Of a DNA stretch of 64,000 nt, positions 29,300 through 43,300 are shown in pieces. Below the pieces are notes generated by a model that saw nothing but the letters and a program-made list of their open reading frames with translations, did no database searches and had not been told where the DNA came from. This DNA is from Dendrophyllia cribrosa (taxonomy: Eukaryota > Cnidaria > Anthozoa > Scleractinia > Dendrophylliidae). Numbering within the stretch: position 1 is the stretch's first letter; each line of letters begins with the position of its first letter. The translations under genes and the position numbers were made by a program. The stretch is taken from positions 4,320,659 through 4,384,658 of the forward strand of contig JAJLRJ010000004.1 in NCBI GenBank assembly GCA_024195265.1, read 5' to 3'.

Positions 29300-31260
29300 G
29301 ATAGGACATAAGGACATAAGGAAGGTGATTGGTGTTGAAATGTTTGCTGATTGTAGTGACCACAAGGTAAAACTAAAAACCACTTTGTAGAACACTCCTC
29401 TTCTGATAGTCCAAGGGCTGAATGATACGTGAATAAAATAAATAATAACTCGTAAGAAGGCAGTGACAATAAGATATGGCAAAAAAAAAAAAATGAAAAA
29501 AATACAAATACAAATTTGCTTGTACAACATAAGACTGAATAACTAAAATATTAACAATGTTACAGTTTGGCCATAGTTGCCCGCGCTAATTATCTACATG
29601 TATGCTTAGAGATCCTATAAGACTGTTTTGGCGAAAAAAAAAAACATATGTCGTTGAATTTTCCATCAATCAGTCAGTCTTCATCGTCGGAAAGCTCCTA
29701 CCCATTGGATAACGCATTAGGCAATTTCAATATATTAAACTTATTTCTTGGCTCAGAGGCTTAGGAAAATAAAACAAAAGAAATCACATTGAGGTTCAGG
29801 GATGAACAATTAATTTCTTTTGCTATATCCCCTTGAGGCTCAAAGCCAAGTTAGAATTTTGATATAACGAAATTGGCCTATTTTTCGTTTACACCCATTA
29901 CTGAATAGTTACTTTTTATCAATGGATAGTGTTATCATCTTTTTGAATAGTCAGGCACTGTAGGGGTCCATATGTGTTCCTGAGCTCTGGTACGACTTCA
30001 AAATTTGCTTGATAAGTTGCTCGCTAAATACGAAAAAAATATAAAATCATTAAATTTTAGCATGCAAAAAAAATGTCGCCTAAACAAAGCAAATCTTACA
30101 TTTAAACAATAATAATAACATACGAAGGAAAAAATCCACAAAGTCGGTTATATTTGTTTTCCACGTGCGGGGGTAGGTTTAATGGCGACGATGAATTAAA
30201 CCTCATTATTTTCGTATGGGCTATTTGTCTGGGCTATCTGTCTTTTTAAGGGCGTTTTATATACGAACAGCTGAAGATAACAGGAACAAGAGTTTTAATT
30301 ATGCACGTTGTCGGAATTTCATCTGTATATGTTTTACAAAGGAATAATTTGCCAAAACATTACAACTCAGGTTGGGAAATATTCACAGCGGGTGGTACAC
30401 CCAAGGAAAAATACGTAAGTTGAATATTTCTGTTGAACTTGTCGATAGAGTATTTCAATTTCATTCACACTATTTTTATTTTCATAACTATTATTACTGT
30501 AGTAGCCTGTGATGAAAAGCTTCTTATTCGTTTATCATCCGATAGCTTCGTTCTTATATTTTTCTCCCTTAAATTCATTGTTATCACCCGTGAACCGAAG
30601 CTACATAAAAACAACCAAGTTCTGATAAAGTAACGAATGCTAAATAAGATAAATTGTCAAAAATTAACACCATACATTCCCGCCACGGCACCTTTATTTA
30701 CAAAGGCCTAGGATTTATGAGTAGCTTTAAATTCTTAAAGAGCTGATATCTTCAAGGGAAAACAGAATAAACCGTTGGATCAGATACGAGGGGGGATTAA
30801 ACACAAAGAAGAAGATTGGTGTTCAAATGTTTATTGAAGTGACCACAGGGTAAAACTGAAAACGTGTTAATGTTTTTTTTTTGGAAAATTAGTTATTATA
30901 ATAAAAGCTTTTTTATAACAGTGTGAAGTTTTAATTGACAGAAAAAAAGTTTAAATAAATAAATTGTGCAGCAAATCATTAAACTAAAACACCAATTTTA
31001 GTTTGATTTAAAATGCAAATAGAAGGTTGAATTTTACAAAGAAATAGTCTGACGTTATAAAGCAGATTGGTTTATAAGAATATTCACAGAGTGCGGCATA
31101 TCCCATGAAAAAAAACTTATAAAGCCGTGCAATATTTATTTCGAAATTGTCGATAAAGTATTTTGAATTCATTCACGGTATTTTTATTTGTATAATATCA
31201 TTATAGTAGCGTGTGATGGAAAGATTCTCTTTCGTCATTTAGCCGAAACCATTGTTCTTG
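29300..31260. repeat. Diverged segmental duplication, about 0.7-kb spacing
   Basis: The block gtcgataaagtattttgaattcattcac to ccgaaaccattgttctt (31145-31262) matches 30440-30560. The block gtgttgaaatgtttg..gtgaccacaaggtaaaact occurs near 29332-29375 and 30812-30856. Copies are diverged and AT-rich. I see no gene in 28934-31586. Confidence 0.45.
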
Positions 31261-31586
31261 TAGGTACTATAACTGCAATTCAGTGTCTTACCACGAGCGT
31301 ATTGTTTGCATCGCTCATACCAATTTTTTTCCCATACCAAAGTTGTTCGGTCCGTTCCGGTTTAACCTATGAGATGACAGTAAAAAAGAAATTCCAATGA
31401 GTGCTGAGAAGAGCGAAACCCTTTCAAATCCTTCCGGTCTGCAAGTTGAGGAAAAGAGGCGGGGAGAGAGGGACGTTTTTTCTTGGTCACTCGCCGCCAG
31501 TGCTCCTCTTCTTCAGTTATTCTCCCCAGTCCCCCAGGTCTCAAGTCCAACTCAGTTATGTCTTCGTGGACTGCAAAAGAAGCTTT

Positions 31587-31773
31587 AATACACCACTTTC
31601 ATAATGGCAGCCGATTTATTTATTCTTTTATATGTATGTTAATTAGCCTCACTGGCCTCGGTAACATGTGCAAAATTCAAAAGAATTTTTACTCTAAACC
31701 GAGGCCAGTGAGGCCAATTAACATACATATCAAAGAATAAATAAATCGGCCGCCATTATGAAAGTGGTCTATT
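31587..31773. mobile_element. Foldback MITE, 187 bp
   Basis: The ends aatacaccactttcataatgg and ccattatgaaagtggtctatt, with long complementary arms (gccgatttatttattctttt, tgttaattagcctcactggcctcgg), meet around 31670-31690. No coding sequence. Confidence 0.75.
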
Positions 31774-32487
31774 AGTTTTCTCAACTGAGTGAAGCATGTG
31801 GGGTGTTTTCAGTCTCAACATGATAAACTGATTAGTAAAAACTGAATTCAATTATAGGTAAGTGTGGCCCCAAAGAGTATAACTGTTGCTATTTCTGGTG
31901 GTTTGTGGAAGCAGATTTAAAGAGGAAGGCCTGGGCCCGGTTGTTCGAAAGCCGATTAACACTAATCCAGAATTAAAAGTTAACCTTGGATTTCATTTCT
32001 CTTGTTTAAAAATGTTTCCAAAAGCTTATTTTTAGTTAGAAGTGAAGACAAGTCAAAGTCGAAACTGAAGGGCAGAAAACCTTTGAAAAAATTTTCATTG
32101 AGTTGTTATTTAACTGAAATCAAAATTGATGCTAATCATGGGTTAGCTTAATCTCGCTTTAATTTGAACAACCCAGCCCTGAAACGTTGATTAATGAAAG
32201 CGCTGCTAGAATTGGGCCTGACAGCAGCTTGAAGGGACACTGTCCCTAATCCCTGCACAGTGATACACCAAATTGAAGAAACGTTGTAGGGTGAAAAGCA
32301 TAAACCATGAACGATGCGACCCAAAGGTTTACTGGGAAGTTGGAAAAAATTAATCTTCGTCTAAAGAAACAAAATATCGACTTACAAAAAAGTCGAAATT
32401 CCAGCTGAATGGCAATTTTGATTTCTTGACCGCCAGTCGCGAAATCACATTTGATGAACTGTATCAAATTCCTGAATCATGCAGATC

Positions 32488-32937
32488 CATACCCCGGGGG
32501 GGGGGGGGGGGGGGGGGGTACTCAACAAAGTTTTGTACGGGGATGCCCCGCCCCGAGGTCCAAACCCTTACCCTTTCATATACCGTTTTTGACAGAAAAG
32601 GTACCCCTTTCGTATACCTTTTATTAAAAATGGTACCCCTTTCATATACCTTTCACTGAAAACGATACCCCTTTTCATATAGCCTTTACGTGCGTCTATC
32701 TGTTTGATATATTTTAAAAGGCCCTTCTTATAATACTTAAATGGCAGTTTTCTCTACTTTTTTATCAACTCGTGTTTTCGCTACCATTTCCTATTCTTCG
32801 TGAAATCCCGCCTACCCTTTCACATACTTCAACTCGTGAAATCCCGACCCTTTCATATACCTCCAGCCTCAAAAAGGTACCCCTTTCAGGCGGAGCATCC
32901 CCGTATAGCCCATTATAGGGACCCCGGGGATCCATCC
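32488..32937. mobile_element. Short TE with repeated ggtacccctttcatatacc units
   Basis: The ends ataccccgggggg and gaccccggggat are inverted. The interior has at least six copies of a tacccctttcatataccttt unit in one orientation, and gcggagcatccccgtat near the right end mirrors gtacggggatgccccgcc near the left. A G tract (about 32499-32518) sits at the left end. Non-coding. Confidence 0.55.
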
Positions 32938-35744
32938 TTGCAATCCTGCACTTTATCTCCAAACTACTGCTCCTGTTTTGCTCTGTAGATTCTTTTTATC
33001 CAATAAGCTGTATATTTGGTGGCATTCGGCGATATAACATGGAAATAAAGTAAGGGAATTTTTATTATTTAGATGGGACAGTGTCTTTTTAAACTAAGAG
33101 TCCCTTAATCCACCTCTTCGGGGGGATACAAGTCGTTTTCCGGCACACGCATCGTACCCATTAATCCCATTCCGGAAGGTATATATAAGAGATAGTAATT
33201 ATCGTGATGTTTTCTCGACTAATCGATTCACCTTTCCGAGTTTTTCCAAATATTATCTTTGCATTGGTCTTAATTATAGATACCAAATGTCCATATTTGA
33301 GTTCGTTGTCTTCAATATCACTGATAACTGGCGATAATGCGATCTTATCTTCGCCGGACATTCCAGATGAAGCTGAAGATTAGTTGATTTGTCTCATCGG
33401 TGATCTCTTTATCTAAACAAAGGTTATGATAAAATAACTGCCGACAGATTTCAAATAGTGCAGCTTTATGTAATGATGGCTCTACTGACATTGGTTGAAA
33501 TAATTATCTGGAATAAAAATTGTTTTCAGAGCACTGAACCGGTTCCAAGGGGGCCATACAAACAACAGTTATCAAAATAATTAAAAGTAGGATAGGTTAT
33601 AAAAGCTCTAAACATTCCAAAAACAACAAGTGCAAGGCTATCACATCCTTTTTACGAGTTTACTGTGAAAATAGAGCTCCTCTACATGTGTAATTCTCCA
33701 GAGAGAATTGAGAGACGTGAATGAAAGTTGGTTTCCATCAGCCAAGAAACAGGTACACAGCTTCGGCCATCTTTTTAAATAAAGCTGATGGGTACAGCAT
33801 TTGTTCATTAGAGATTTGTTATCTCAAAGGCAATAAAGATTATTTAATTTAACACTGTTGATATTCTGTTGTTTTTTATTCTGCTACTGCTACTGCTGCT
33901 GTTTTTGTTGTTGTTGTTGCTTCATGAGCACAAAGATCACCAACACATTTTTGAGGAATCTGTTAAGCTGCTCTAATACACATAATAGAATTTTCAAAGA
34001 GTAATAATCCAAATTGATGACACTTACGAAAAGTCAATTGGCCATTATTGCCTTTTGTTCTGATTTTTGTTTCGGTGTATTGTGTCTTTTTTCTGGTATT
34101 CCTTGCGTCAAGTAATATTAAAAACAATTATATTATTTATATTAAAACTGGAAGGGAGATGTTAATTAGGACAGTGACTGCATTCATCCCTAGCCACAAA
34201 CGGATCGAAAACACTGAGTTTTGACTCCATTATCTGCAATATCTCCGATAAGAGACGATCGTTTGATGTCATATGAAGAAATATATTATTTTATGGATCC
34301 CATTAGTGACCTTGTTATCTTAATGAACACATTAATCCTGAACGGCGACACAGAAATACTGGAATGATCAATGATTTAGCGATGCGAATGGGAATGATCA
34401 ATTCCGGTTCCGTTGCGAAAAGAATGAAGCAACGATGTTTGTTTTATTGTGTTATTATGAGCATTGAATTGAATTGACTTTAGCTCAGAATGAACTGGCA
34501 TTTAATTGTTGCAAGACTTTCTGAAATGCATAAATGTTTTCTTGATTATTTTCCTTTTTTTCAGCGGAATATATAAATGTATCGAGAATTACAAAGAAGA
34601 GAAACAGAAACTGGCTTCGCTACGGATTGAAACAAAACGTTACTATAACTTGCCCAATCCGGGGTGCCCAATATTTTGTTTTTAATTAGACGAAATGCTT
34701 GTACGTGTGCTTTAGTGCATTTCATAAGATCGTAGCAACTGCGGACTAAATATATTGGTACTAAGTTTAAAATCAATCGTCATTAGCCGAAATTATTAAA
34801 CGAACTTGAACTTGAAGGTCTTCCCACGATATTAGCATCCATTTCCATCCACGCTATCGTTAACCATTCCAATTTCCTAGAAATTTACTAATCTGCTTCT
34901 GTCATTTGTCTAAATATACTGCTCTACAAAATCAATCTGTCATTGGCGGAATTCCTTTAATATAGGCCTTGGATATGGGTTATTTGCTCATTTGCGAGCT
35001 TCTCATGATAATAATAGATGAAGGACGGCGCTGTTAAGAGTTCGAGTGCTTCAAAAACATCAGGAAACGACCCAGTTAATAGCCCTCGTCGCCCCTTGAC
35101 TACCAACGTCTAGTCTCTCGGCAACAGAGCACAAAGCCTAGTAAATTGCGCGCGGGATATTTAACTCTAAATGAAACGCGCAGTACCTAAGTTAGAAATA
35201 GTCATCACGATGCTCTTGGCGGTCCTTTGGTTTAGGTAGTTCTTTACTGGAAAATCATGGCGACGCCCATTTGATTGAGGACAATCAACTTCAAATTCTA
35301 CATGAGTTTGTATGAGGTACTTCTTTGAAATTTAATAAATTTGTTTTGTATAGACTAAAGAATGCACACAATGCAAAGCTTATATTACATCTTTGCGGCC
35401 AAATAAATCGTAGCAACCGCATTCTTACGTTAAATAAATATCAAATTGATTCCCCAATTTTATTACTTCCTAACAGTAGTAATTGATACAAAGGTGCACA
35501 CTACTCAAAAGATTGGCTTAAGAAATCTAGGGTCGTTCTTGCCGGAATATCCAAAAAGCAAAGTCCGCAGGAAAAATTAAAATAAAATCGTAAAACTATA
35601 TCAGCATAAAAGTGCTAATTGAGGACACTGTAAATAAAAGATTAAAAATGACATCTCAAACTGGATCCGTCAGTATAAACGAATGTTACACTGTAAATAT
35701 CCCAATGTGGTAGTAAGCTGACCAGTTCGCAATTTAAAAACGCG

Positions 35745-35880
35745 TGGCCTAGCTTAAAGGACTGAGACACGGGACTACAAAAATCCTTTGAGTGGTCAGA
35801 GAGGAAAACTTGAACCCGGGATTCCCGGATAACGCCTGATTGTAAGTCAAACTCTCCAGCCATCCACTAGAACGCGTCTA
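35745..35880 (-). mobile_element. tRNA-derived SINE head
   Basis: On the minus strand: gacgcgttctagtggatggc, where tagtggatggc is A-box-like, then cgggttcaagttttcc with a good B box (gggttcaagtt) about 50 bases on. This is internal Pol III promoter spacing. Otherwise 32938-35744 shows no genes or named repeats. Confidence 0.55.
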
Positions 35881-37862
35881 CTTTTCAAAATACTATATCC
35901 ACAGACCAAAACTAAAACATTGCCCCGCCGGGGAACGAGGTTGATTTCTATGTTATATCGTAAAATGCCACCAAATATATAACTAAATTAGATCAAAATA
36001 ATTCATAGGGGAAAACAGAAGCAGTAGTTTGGAGAAAAAGTGCAGGAGAACAATTTTTGATTTCGTGACAGACGGTCAAGAAATCAAAGTTTCCATTCTG
36101 GTGAAATTTTGAGTTTTCTTTAGTCGTTATTTTGTCTTTTTATAGTTCATGTTCCTTTGCGGTTAACACTTTTGGCGATATTTTTCTTCCTATTTTAAGA
36201 TTATAATAAAACAAGCTTAATGCTAGTTCCTGGCCATAACACGAACGTGCGTGACGAGTGTGGCGCGCGCGAGATTAACTCGCGCTCCTTCTCGTCACTC
36301 ACGAACTGATCAGTCAACTTTCGGTGTCTATTAACGGATAGGGGGATTGTTTTTTATGATAACTTGGGAAGATTTCCTGATTAACAAAAAGTTAGTTCAA
36401 CTGTACTGCTGCACTGATAGAACATTGCTCAATTGCTCCGTAATTTCATGTGGTCAATTTACGTTATCAACTTCAAGTAGGTAATAAAAACTAGGTTTAT
36501 TGTTTTAATTTGCTTGCCGCCGAACGTCAGGGTTGACACACGCCGGCATAATTTGGAGCAAATTAAAGTAAGAGCATGATTTTTTTTAGCTTTATTGTAC
36601 ACAAAACTACTGTCTAAAAAAATGCTTGCGAGAAAAAGGAAAAGGAAAGTAAGATGGCCAAAGGGAAGGGCGCAAATGGTACGCGAAGCGCAAGGCATTA
36701 GACATACCGAGTGCTTACAACACGAATGGCTTCGTGTAAACTGGAGGGAACTGGCGTAACATGGCACCGTGTCGCATGCAACAAAGTTGGAAGTTGTACC
36801 CTGTAAATATTTGTAACGGCCCCCCACCCCCGAGCGTCTTGGATATTGTTACTACCTCGCCAATAACAGGCTTCTCTTTTAATACTTCATACTTTGACAT
36901 AAATAAGTGCAATTTTACAACGACGAGGTATTTTTTAGTATGCTTTTATGCAGCTACCATCTACTGATTTTCCGCGGTTTGTATATGACATCTCTGAGAT
37001 GACTTTCAAGTTAGACGTTAGTCTTTCCGGCATAACTTAGACCATAATAGATACAGCATTTTGCAAGCGTAATATGCAGCACAATAGTACGTTTTGTGGT
37101 CAATTTTGGGAGAATCATGTTCTGCCCCCTAGTCGACTTACAGCACAAGAGGACCAGCCTGCGAAACAGCTGCTCTTCCGTACCGCTAGGGGATTCGCGC
37201 GGGAGCGATGCATGAGAGACGGCTTTATTCGCGCGTAGGCTACCTCTGGGCTACATGCAAGAAGCCGGGGGTCCATTTGAAAATTAAAAATAATTTAGCT
37301 ACCTCTATTATAACCATGTAACTGTCAAGCGCACTGTTATACGAGTGGCCAATCAGATAGGCTCTTTGTGTCTATTTATAGTCATTGGGTGGTTCGGCTG
37401 ATGCAAAACAATATTAACGAAGTTTGAAGGCTGAGGATTAGTGAAACGTTGTTGGTAATAGAGAGGGGGTGCAGCGCTTGAAAGGTAAAGCTGGAACATT
37501 CATTAATTCAGTCGGCCAGTGATACAAAAGTAAGTTGTAGTTCTTAAACGGATTGGTTAGCAACGGGTTTCTCTCATGTTAATATGTCCTCTGGCTCAGC
37601 GACACTCAGATATTGATCGGTCGCGAGCTCGAGCTCGATCAAGGTCACCATGTGGTAGATGCACACTTCGAGTCTCTTGATATCTAACTTTTTAATCTGT
37701 CGACGAAATCATATGGTGTGACCATTCAAATGAATCCTGTTTGGCAGTACTTTTGCAATGTTCCATTATCAGTTTTTCAATATTAAAAAAAAAAATGAAA
37801 TTTGGGATTTTTCTTGAATTTTGATTTTTGGCACTGGCTGATCTCTCGCTAAGAATATTTAC

Positions 37863-37921
37863 GGTGTGGAGTCCATTCCACACTGACATACTAACTTCCG
37901 GTTTCATCACGAAACCGGAAG
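37863..37921. repeat. Two adjacent perfect hairpins
   Basis: gtgtgga/tccacac (7-bp stem, 37864-37883) is followed by cttccggtttc/gaaaccggaag (11-bp perfect stem, 5-base loop, 37895-37921). The second places two opposed ETS-type cores head to head. 35881-40180 is otherwise AT-rich intergenic sequence without recognised content. Confidence 0.5.
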
Positions 37922-40184
37922 CCTTAGTGGGTGTCGCAGACTAAATTAATGGGAAGAATTAGAAGATAGCTCAGTGTTTACCAGCAATTTAACGTAAACC
38001 ACTAAACAGGAACCGTAAGACATGTTATGAAGTTTTTTTTTTTTTGAGTACATGCCACTGAATTCGTTACATTTTTATGCCTTCAATGCTAGGAATTTGC
38101 CTGGAGCTTAACATGTTTAATTTTCACGCCCCCAAAAGAGGCGGGGAGCAAGTGGGCTGAATTTATGAAAAACACGAAGCCAATCTTGGAATTTTGCCGC
38201 AAAAGCTTGAAAGCACTTAGAATCGAGGGCTAAAGATGTCTGAGAATGATAAAGCTGATTGCTTTGAAAAAGCCGTGATCTGACGTTTAATATATCTATC
38301 GATCCTTTCTTTTCAAACATGGCCTCAGTTTGGATATGAAGGACACGAATCCAGCGATTTCATTCACAGACTAAAGGTTCAAGCCCTCTCCGAGCATAAA
38401 AAAAAAGAATGAAAGAAAAATAGCTCCGCAAAGAAATTAGTAACAGACTGAAAAGTTCGAGCTTTTGGCATGGGTAAAAAGCATATTGCTCAGTAGCATT
38501 CATTCGAATGGTGACATTTTCTAACTTCACTGTCGTTATGGCACTATAGCATCAAAAGATAAAACCAAGTTGCGTGTCTGAAGAAAGAGTCATGTATAAT
38601 CCCTGTAAACCAAACGCACAAACTCCAATTTTACACCGGGATCCTAATGGAAGTTATCTTAATAGACACGTACAGGGGAGATGTCGAGACTATATTTTTA
38701 GCAACGAGCGTGCTTAGATTTACTCAGGTTAACTGTGCATTGTATGATTTAATGGTTGGTAACATTATATTGTTTTAATGTGCGCCATCAAATTCTCAAT
38801 ACAACGTTAAAATAAATATAACGCGTCCGATAAGGAGAATTCACATTTTGAGCTATTAAATTGTGTAATTAAAATATGCCTTATTTGTCTTAACAGCTTA
38901 AGTAGTCTCGTTTCATTCCGTAAACAACCGAACAAGAAATTAGAATATAGAACATCAATGAAAAAATATGTATCTCTGAAATAAACTTTACGAGTGAGCT
39001 GTTTTAGCTTTATTTTGAAGGAAATGTCAGTTTGTTTCGCTTTCAAGACGAAGTCGGTAGTCGGTAGATGTTTCTGCCTTAAAATATAATTTAAGTTGAT
39101 GTCAGCTTTCATTATCGGTAGGTGTATTCCTTTATTTGGCCACAGTTTTACAGTTTTAATTTATTTGACTTTGTTTCATTTTCAATGGAAACTTCGCACT
39201 TAGCGTATTTGCACGGATTAATTGCCCTTTACAGTGTCGGTACTTTAAAGGCGACTTTAGTTTATTTTCTTAAAAGGGAGCTTAAAACAAAGCGAGACGT
39301 TCGTGAGTTTGTTATCTCGCGTAAAATCGGAGCTTACAATGGAGCTGTTAAACCACAACTATTTCCTCCTAAGTTTTTTAATTTTTTCCTGTCCGACTCG
39401 TGCGAGCTTTTTGAACCTCTAGTCATTTTTCATTTTGAAATTTTAATTTCGTGGCAGGTTCTCGAGATTTAACACGGATTAAAAGTATATTGGCGGAAAT
39501 GTAAAAGCCCAAATGCGCAACAAATTTCATCCCAACAAATCGTAATCTCTCTTTGTGGTTTGCCTCTGAATACCGCTCATTCGCTTAGCCTCGAGGGCTA
39601 TTTAATCCCTGTCGGGGTCCAATAAGATCAATAAATGGAGACTTCAACATAAAACGCGATAAATGCAGGTCAGTAGAGATCAAACTTACAGACTTTTTTT
39701 GTTGCGTAGCGTGATAATTTATTCGTTTCGTTCCTTTTTTCCGCGAACAATGAACATTTGTTATTTGCAACACAATGGTTAGCTTTATATTGAAATACGT
39801 GCCAAGTGAAATACACCTGTCTACCGGCCAAATCGCTTTCGCTTTTCAATAATTGATAAATGACAATTTTGTCAAATGCTGACCGGGGCATATAGATCGA
39901 AAAGAACAATTAAGCATCTAGAGGAGACAATAAGGGGACGAAAAAACGGAGAAACTAATTGATTTTGAAGCATTACTTAGTTAGTTAGGCCCACCGCTCG
40001 CAAAAATTGCCCAAAGTCGGCGAGACTTAATGAGGAAAGAAACAGCATAAATTTTAATCTCGTTGATTTCGCCTCAAGGTAGTGCAAAGAGTAGAAAGCA
40101 TGTACGTTTTACTCCCTAAAAAATAATTCAGTAGAAAACTTTCACCTTTTTTAGTGTGGTTCATGTATGTTTATGTTTAGCACC

Positions 40185-40213
40185 TTACGTCATTTCCGTC
40201 TAATTTACTTCCG
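40185..40213 (+). promoter_or_regulatory. Candidate gene B promoter elements: CRE-like and ETS sites
   Basis: About 90-115 bases upstream of the gene B ATG lie TTACGTCA (40185-40192, a CRE/ATF-like octamer) and two ETS-type cores, ATTTCCG (40192-40198) and ACTTCCG (40207-40213, reverse CGGAAGT). No TATA box is evident. Short motifs like these occur by chance; their position makes them plausible only. Confidence 0.25.
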
Positions 40214-40301
40214 TTTCTATTGAAGAAAGCCGCTGCACGAGAAACCCACGTTACCAAACAGTGCGGTTGAGTAGTCGCGAAGAGGTGACGGACAGTTGGA
40301 T

Positions 40302-40374
40302 ATGGTGCACAAAGCTTTGATTTTCGTCGTGAATTTGGCTTCGTTCCTCTTCCACATTTCAACGGAAGATAAAG
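40302..40374 (+). CDS. Eph: Gene B exon 1: start codon and signal peptide
   Basis: A 73-bp exon, phase 1 end, with a perfect gtaagt donor. It encodes [20 protein letters not shown], a basic residue followed by a hydrophobic core as in a secretory signal peptide, then TEDKG. An in-frame TAG at 40272-40274, 27 bases upstream of the ATG, shows that the reading frame starts here. A preceding non-coding exon cannot be excluded. Confidence 0.85.
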
Positions 40375-43300
40375 GTAAGTTTGTGCTACTTTTCTTTTAA
40401 AAGCTAATCGATAAATTGAAATATTCCGGACGCGGTTCCAAGCAAAAACTTTTCATGTTCCCGGTTTGTGGTGCTTCTCTTTGGGGCATCGCGGCTTGTG
40501 ACGGATTAGTCCGATTTTGTACTCCAAGGGGTGTACAAAACCGCTTTCCTATTCTGACCTCCACACTGTTCTTTGTCCTTTTGCGTGACTTTCCTTAGCG
40601 CTAAGAAGATCTGTCATTCGGATGCTTAAGAAATATTGACTGCGTTGAAACATAATCTTAGCAAAGCGATGATGCGATGTGGTTTATTTCCTCGCAATGG
40701 GTGGCAGCTAATGTTTACTTCTTCCACAAAAGCACGGATAAGGCGAGGCTATCAAACCTAGTTAGAGAATTAGGAGAAGACGTCATAACGGCGATTTTGC
40801 GTTGCATTCTCACGATGCTTCACAAGAGCGTTCGAGAGATGTAATTTTATATTGCGTGTGATTTTTTTTATTCTGTGTCTGTAGATGGAAATTAATTTTC
40901 AACGAAAGAGAAATGTTTTGTCACCCCTCCGTGATATGAGGAATGCAGTTTTCTAGTGCAAAGGCTTAATGTGAATTTTTGTGAGGTTTGTTTGCGACGC
41001 GTGGCCTAGTTATTATTTTTTTTGGTAATAACACGCCCAGAACAGACGATATTGGAAACCCGACACGGCCGATTTTAAACTGTCTTAAACTCAAGAGGGT
41101 TTTTCTCGATTTCTTCTGTTTGCTTAGCAATTATCACCTCTAAATTTCAACTTCCGTTCGCTACATCGCAGGCGTTCTAATAAAAAATCAAAGCGAAGAG
41201 AGAAAAAGTTTATGTTCAATTTATTTAGTGTAAAGTATCGTTGTTCCGAAGACCTTCTATTGCCGTAACTACATCTTTTATTTCGTTAATGGTTCGCAGC
41301 TTGAGGTTTACTTTTGCTAATGATCTCAATCTTAAATGTTTCGAACACAATCAGAAGAGGACGGCGATGTCTTTGCGTTTCTCGCAACAGCCATGTTTCT
41401 TTGCTTAAATAATATCCCTTTTTCTTGGCATTTAATAAAAGATACGGATGACATTGACGACAGCATGTCTGTTCCTTTTGTTCACGAATCTCACATTCGG
41501 AGAAAACATTTGCATACAAGCTGGATTGAAACGCAAATGTTTTGGTTTATAGTGAGAGCCAAAAATCGTAAACAACACTTACATAAAGCTTCACGCTTAA
41601 CAGCTGTTATTCAAAAGGTGTTTACAAAATTGACATTTATAACTGGCATCGTTCGTTGATTGATTAAATGTTTTTGAAAGTCTTATACCTCAGCGACGGG
41701 GAGCCTTTATTTGCGGAATAAATTCCACCCAGTTTTGCGACGCATTGAAACAGGAATGTCCTCGACGAATGCAAATGCGGAACAAAAGCAATATTAAATG
41801 CAAATAGCTTCTAGAAAGCAATATGTTCTTTGTCCTTTGGGCGCGTAAGTGCCATTTCCTGAATCAGGCACCCTGAATCTAAGTTAGTCTTTGGTTAAAA
41901 GTAAATACTCTTAGTGGAGTGAAGTAATTAAATTAGCAGCGCACAAAATTAATTAATATACGTACACCAGTGATAGCGGTCTGGAACAATTTAATTTTAG
42001 TGTGGTTCACTTGTGCTGAAATAGAGTTAAAATTAAATAAAATAAAATAAAATATAAGGAGATTTTTTTCAATCACAAGATCTCTAACAAATAAGAAATG
42101 ATTTTAGCACAATACAGTACATGTATATACATATGTATATGTTGAAGAGACAAACTGGCTCCAGGAATTGTCAATTCTATACATATTATAATGCTGTTTT
42201 GACACAACATTAAAGTAAGTGCTAACAAATATGAACATGAAAAAAAGATTTTTACCTTAAATATATTTAAGCATATAAATTGATACTTCTATGTCTTCAT
42301 CAACTGTCACATTTGTGTGGATACATTTATACACACATGTAAATATGTTTTAAAAAACTCAATTATTCTAAGAAAAATGTGTCATATATGTATGCACATT
42401 GTCTCTCTTGACACAAGTGTGGCAGGTTTTTTATAAGAAGTACAAAATTACATTCACCTAAAATAATCAAGATTAACTACATGTGCATATATTTTTGTCT
42501 TTATTTGGAGCCATTTTGAAATTTCTCTCTCATAGATAAGGAAATCATTGCAAGTTAAAAATAATGATTGTTAATATAATATACATAACCTTTCTAGAAA
42601 AATTATGGTATAAAATACATATATTTCTTTATCTTCATCATTAATCCTTAAGTCATGTTCATGCAAAATGTAGATAAGAGAATGTATTCTCTCAATTATT
42701 TCTTTCCTCTGTAGGCTAAATTGACTTGTCTATTTAGGTTGTGTTCTCTTTCTTTATAGGCTACACTTTAATACAGTCTAAAATTGATTTGTCTATAAAT
42801 AAATAGGAATTCAGAAGGCAGCTCTTTATTCCACTATTTCCGGATCAAATTTCAATTTGGAAATGTTGGTATTTGTGGAGGGAGGAAAACCAGAGTGCCC
42901 GGAGAAAAAGCCTTGTAGCATTATTAGGGCAAGAACCAATAACAAACTCAACCCATGCCACATGCATGTACATGTATGGTATCGTCTCCATGAATTGAAC
43001 CAGGGCGATATTGGTGGGAAGCAAGTGCTCTCACCACTGCAACATCCCTGCTTTCACATTTAGGCTCTCATAGGCTTAAACAAGAAATAAGCTCACTGAC
43101 CATAAGGGTCTATCATAGGACCAATCACACTGCTTCAGGCATTTCAATGATGCAGAGTCCTCATTCTGTGGTTTAGGATCCAGGTATAGAATAGCTATGA
43201 GGCTCAGAGTTATAATCTTAGGGTTCCACAAATAGTCCTTCTAAAATTAATGAATATACTACAACTGTATTCATCAAGTTTGAAGTACAAAGATGCATGA

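Larger units (their letters stand above)
24643..40184. other. Intergenic region between gene A and gene B
   Basis: 15.6 kb without a convincing gene on either strand. The transposons and repeats inside it are listed separately. ORFs of up to 122 codons exist (for example 36459-36827 minus and 39122-39472 plus), but none shows a recognisable domain. Confidence 0.5.

Noticed and set aside
39122..39472. 116-codon ORF in the intergenic region
   Set aside because: Rich in F, L and S as expected from AT-rich sequence; no domain, signal or partner exon could be seen.
41336..41659. 107-codon ORF in gene B intron 1
   Set aside because: No recognisable domain and no splice context; it lies between two well-supported exons.
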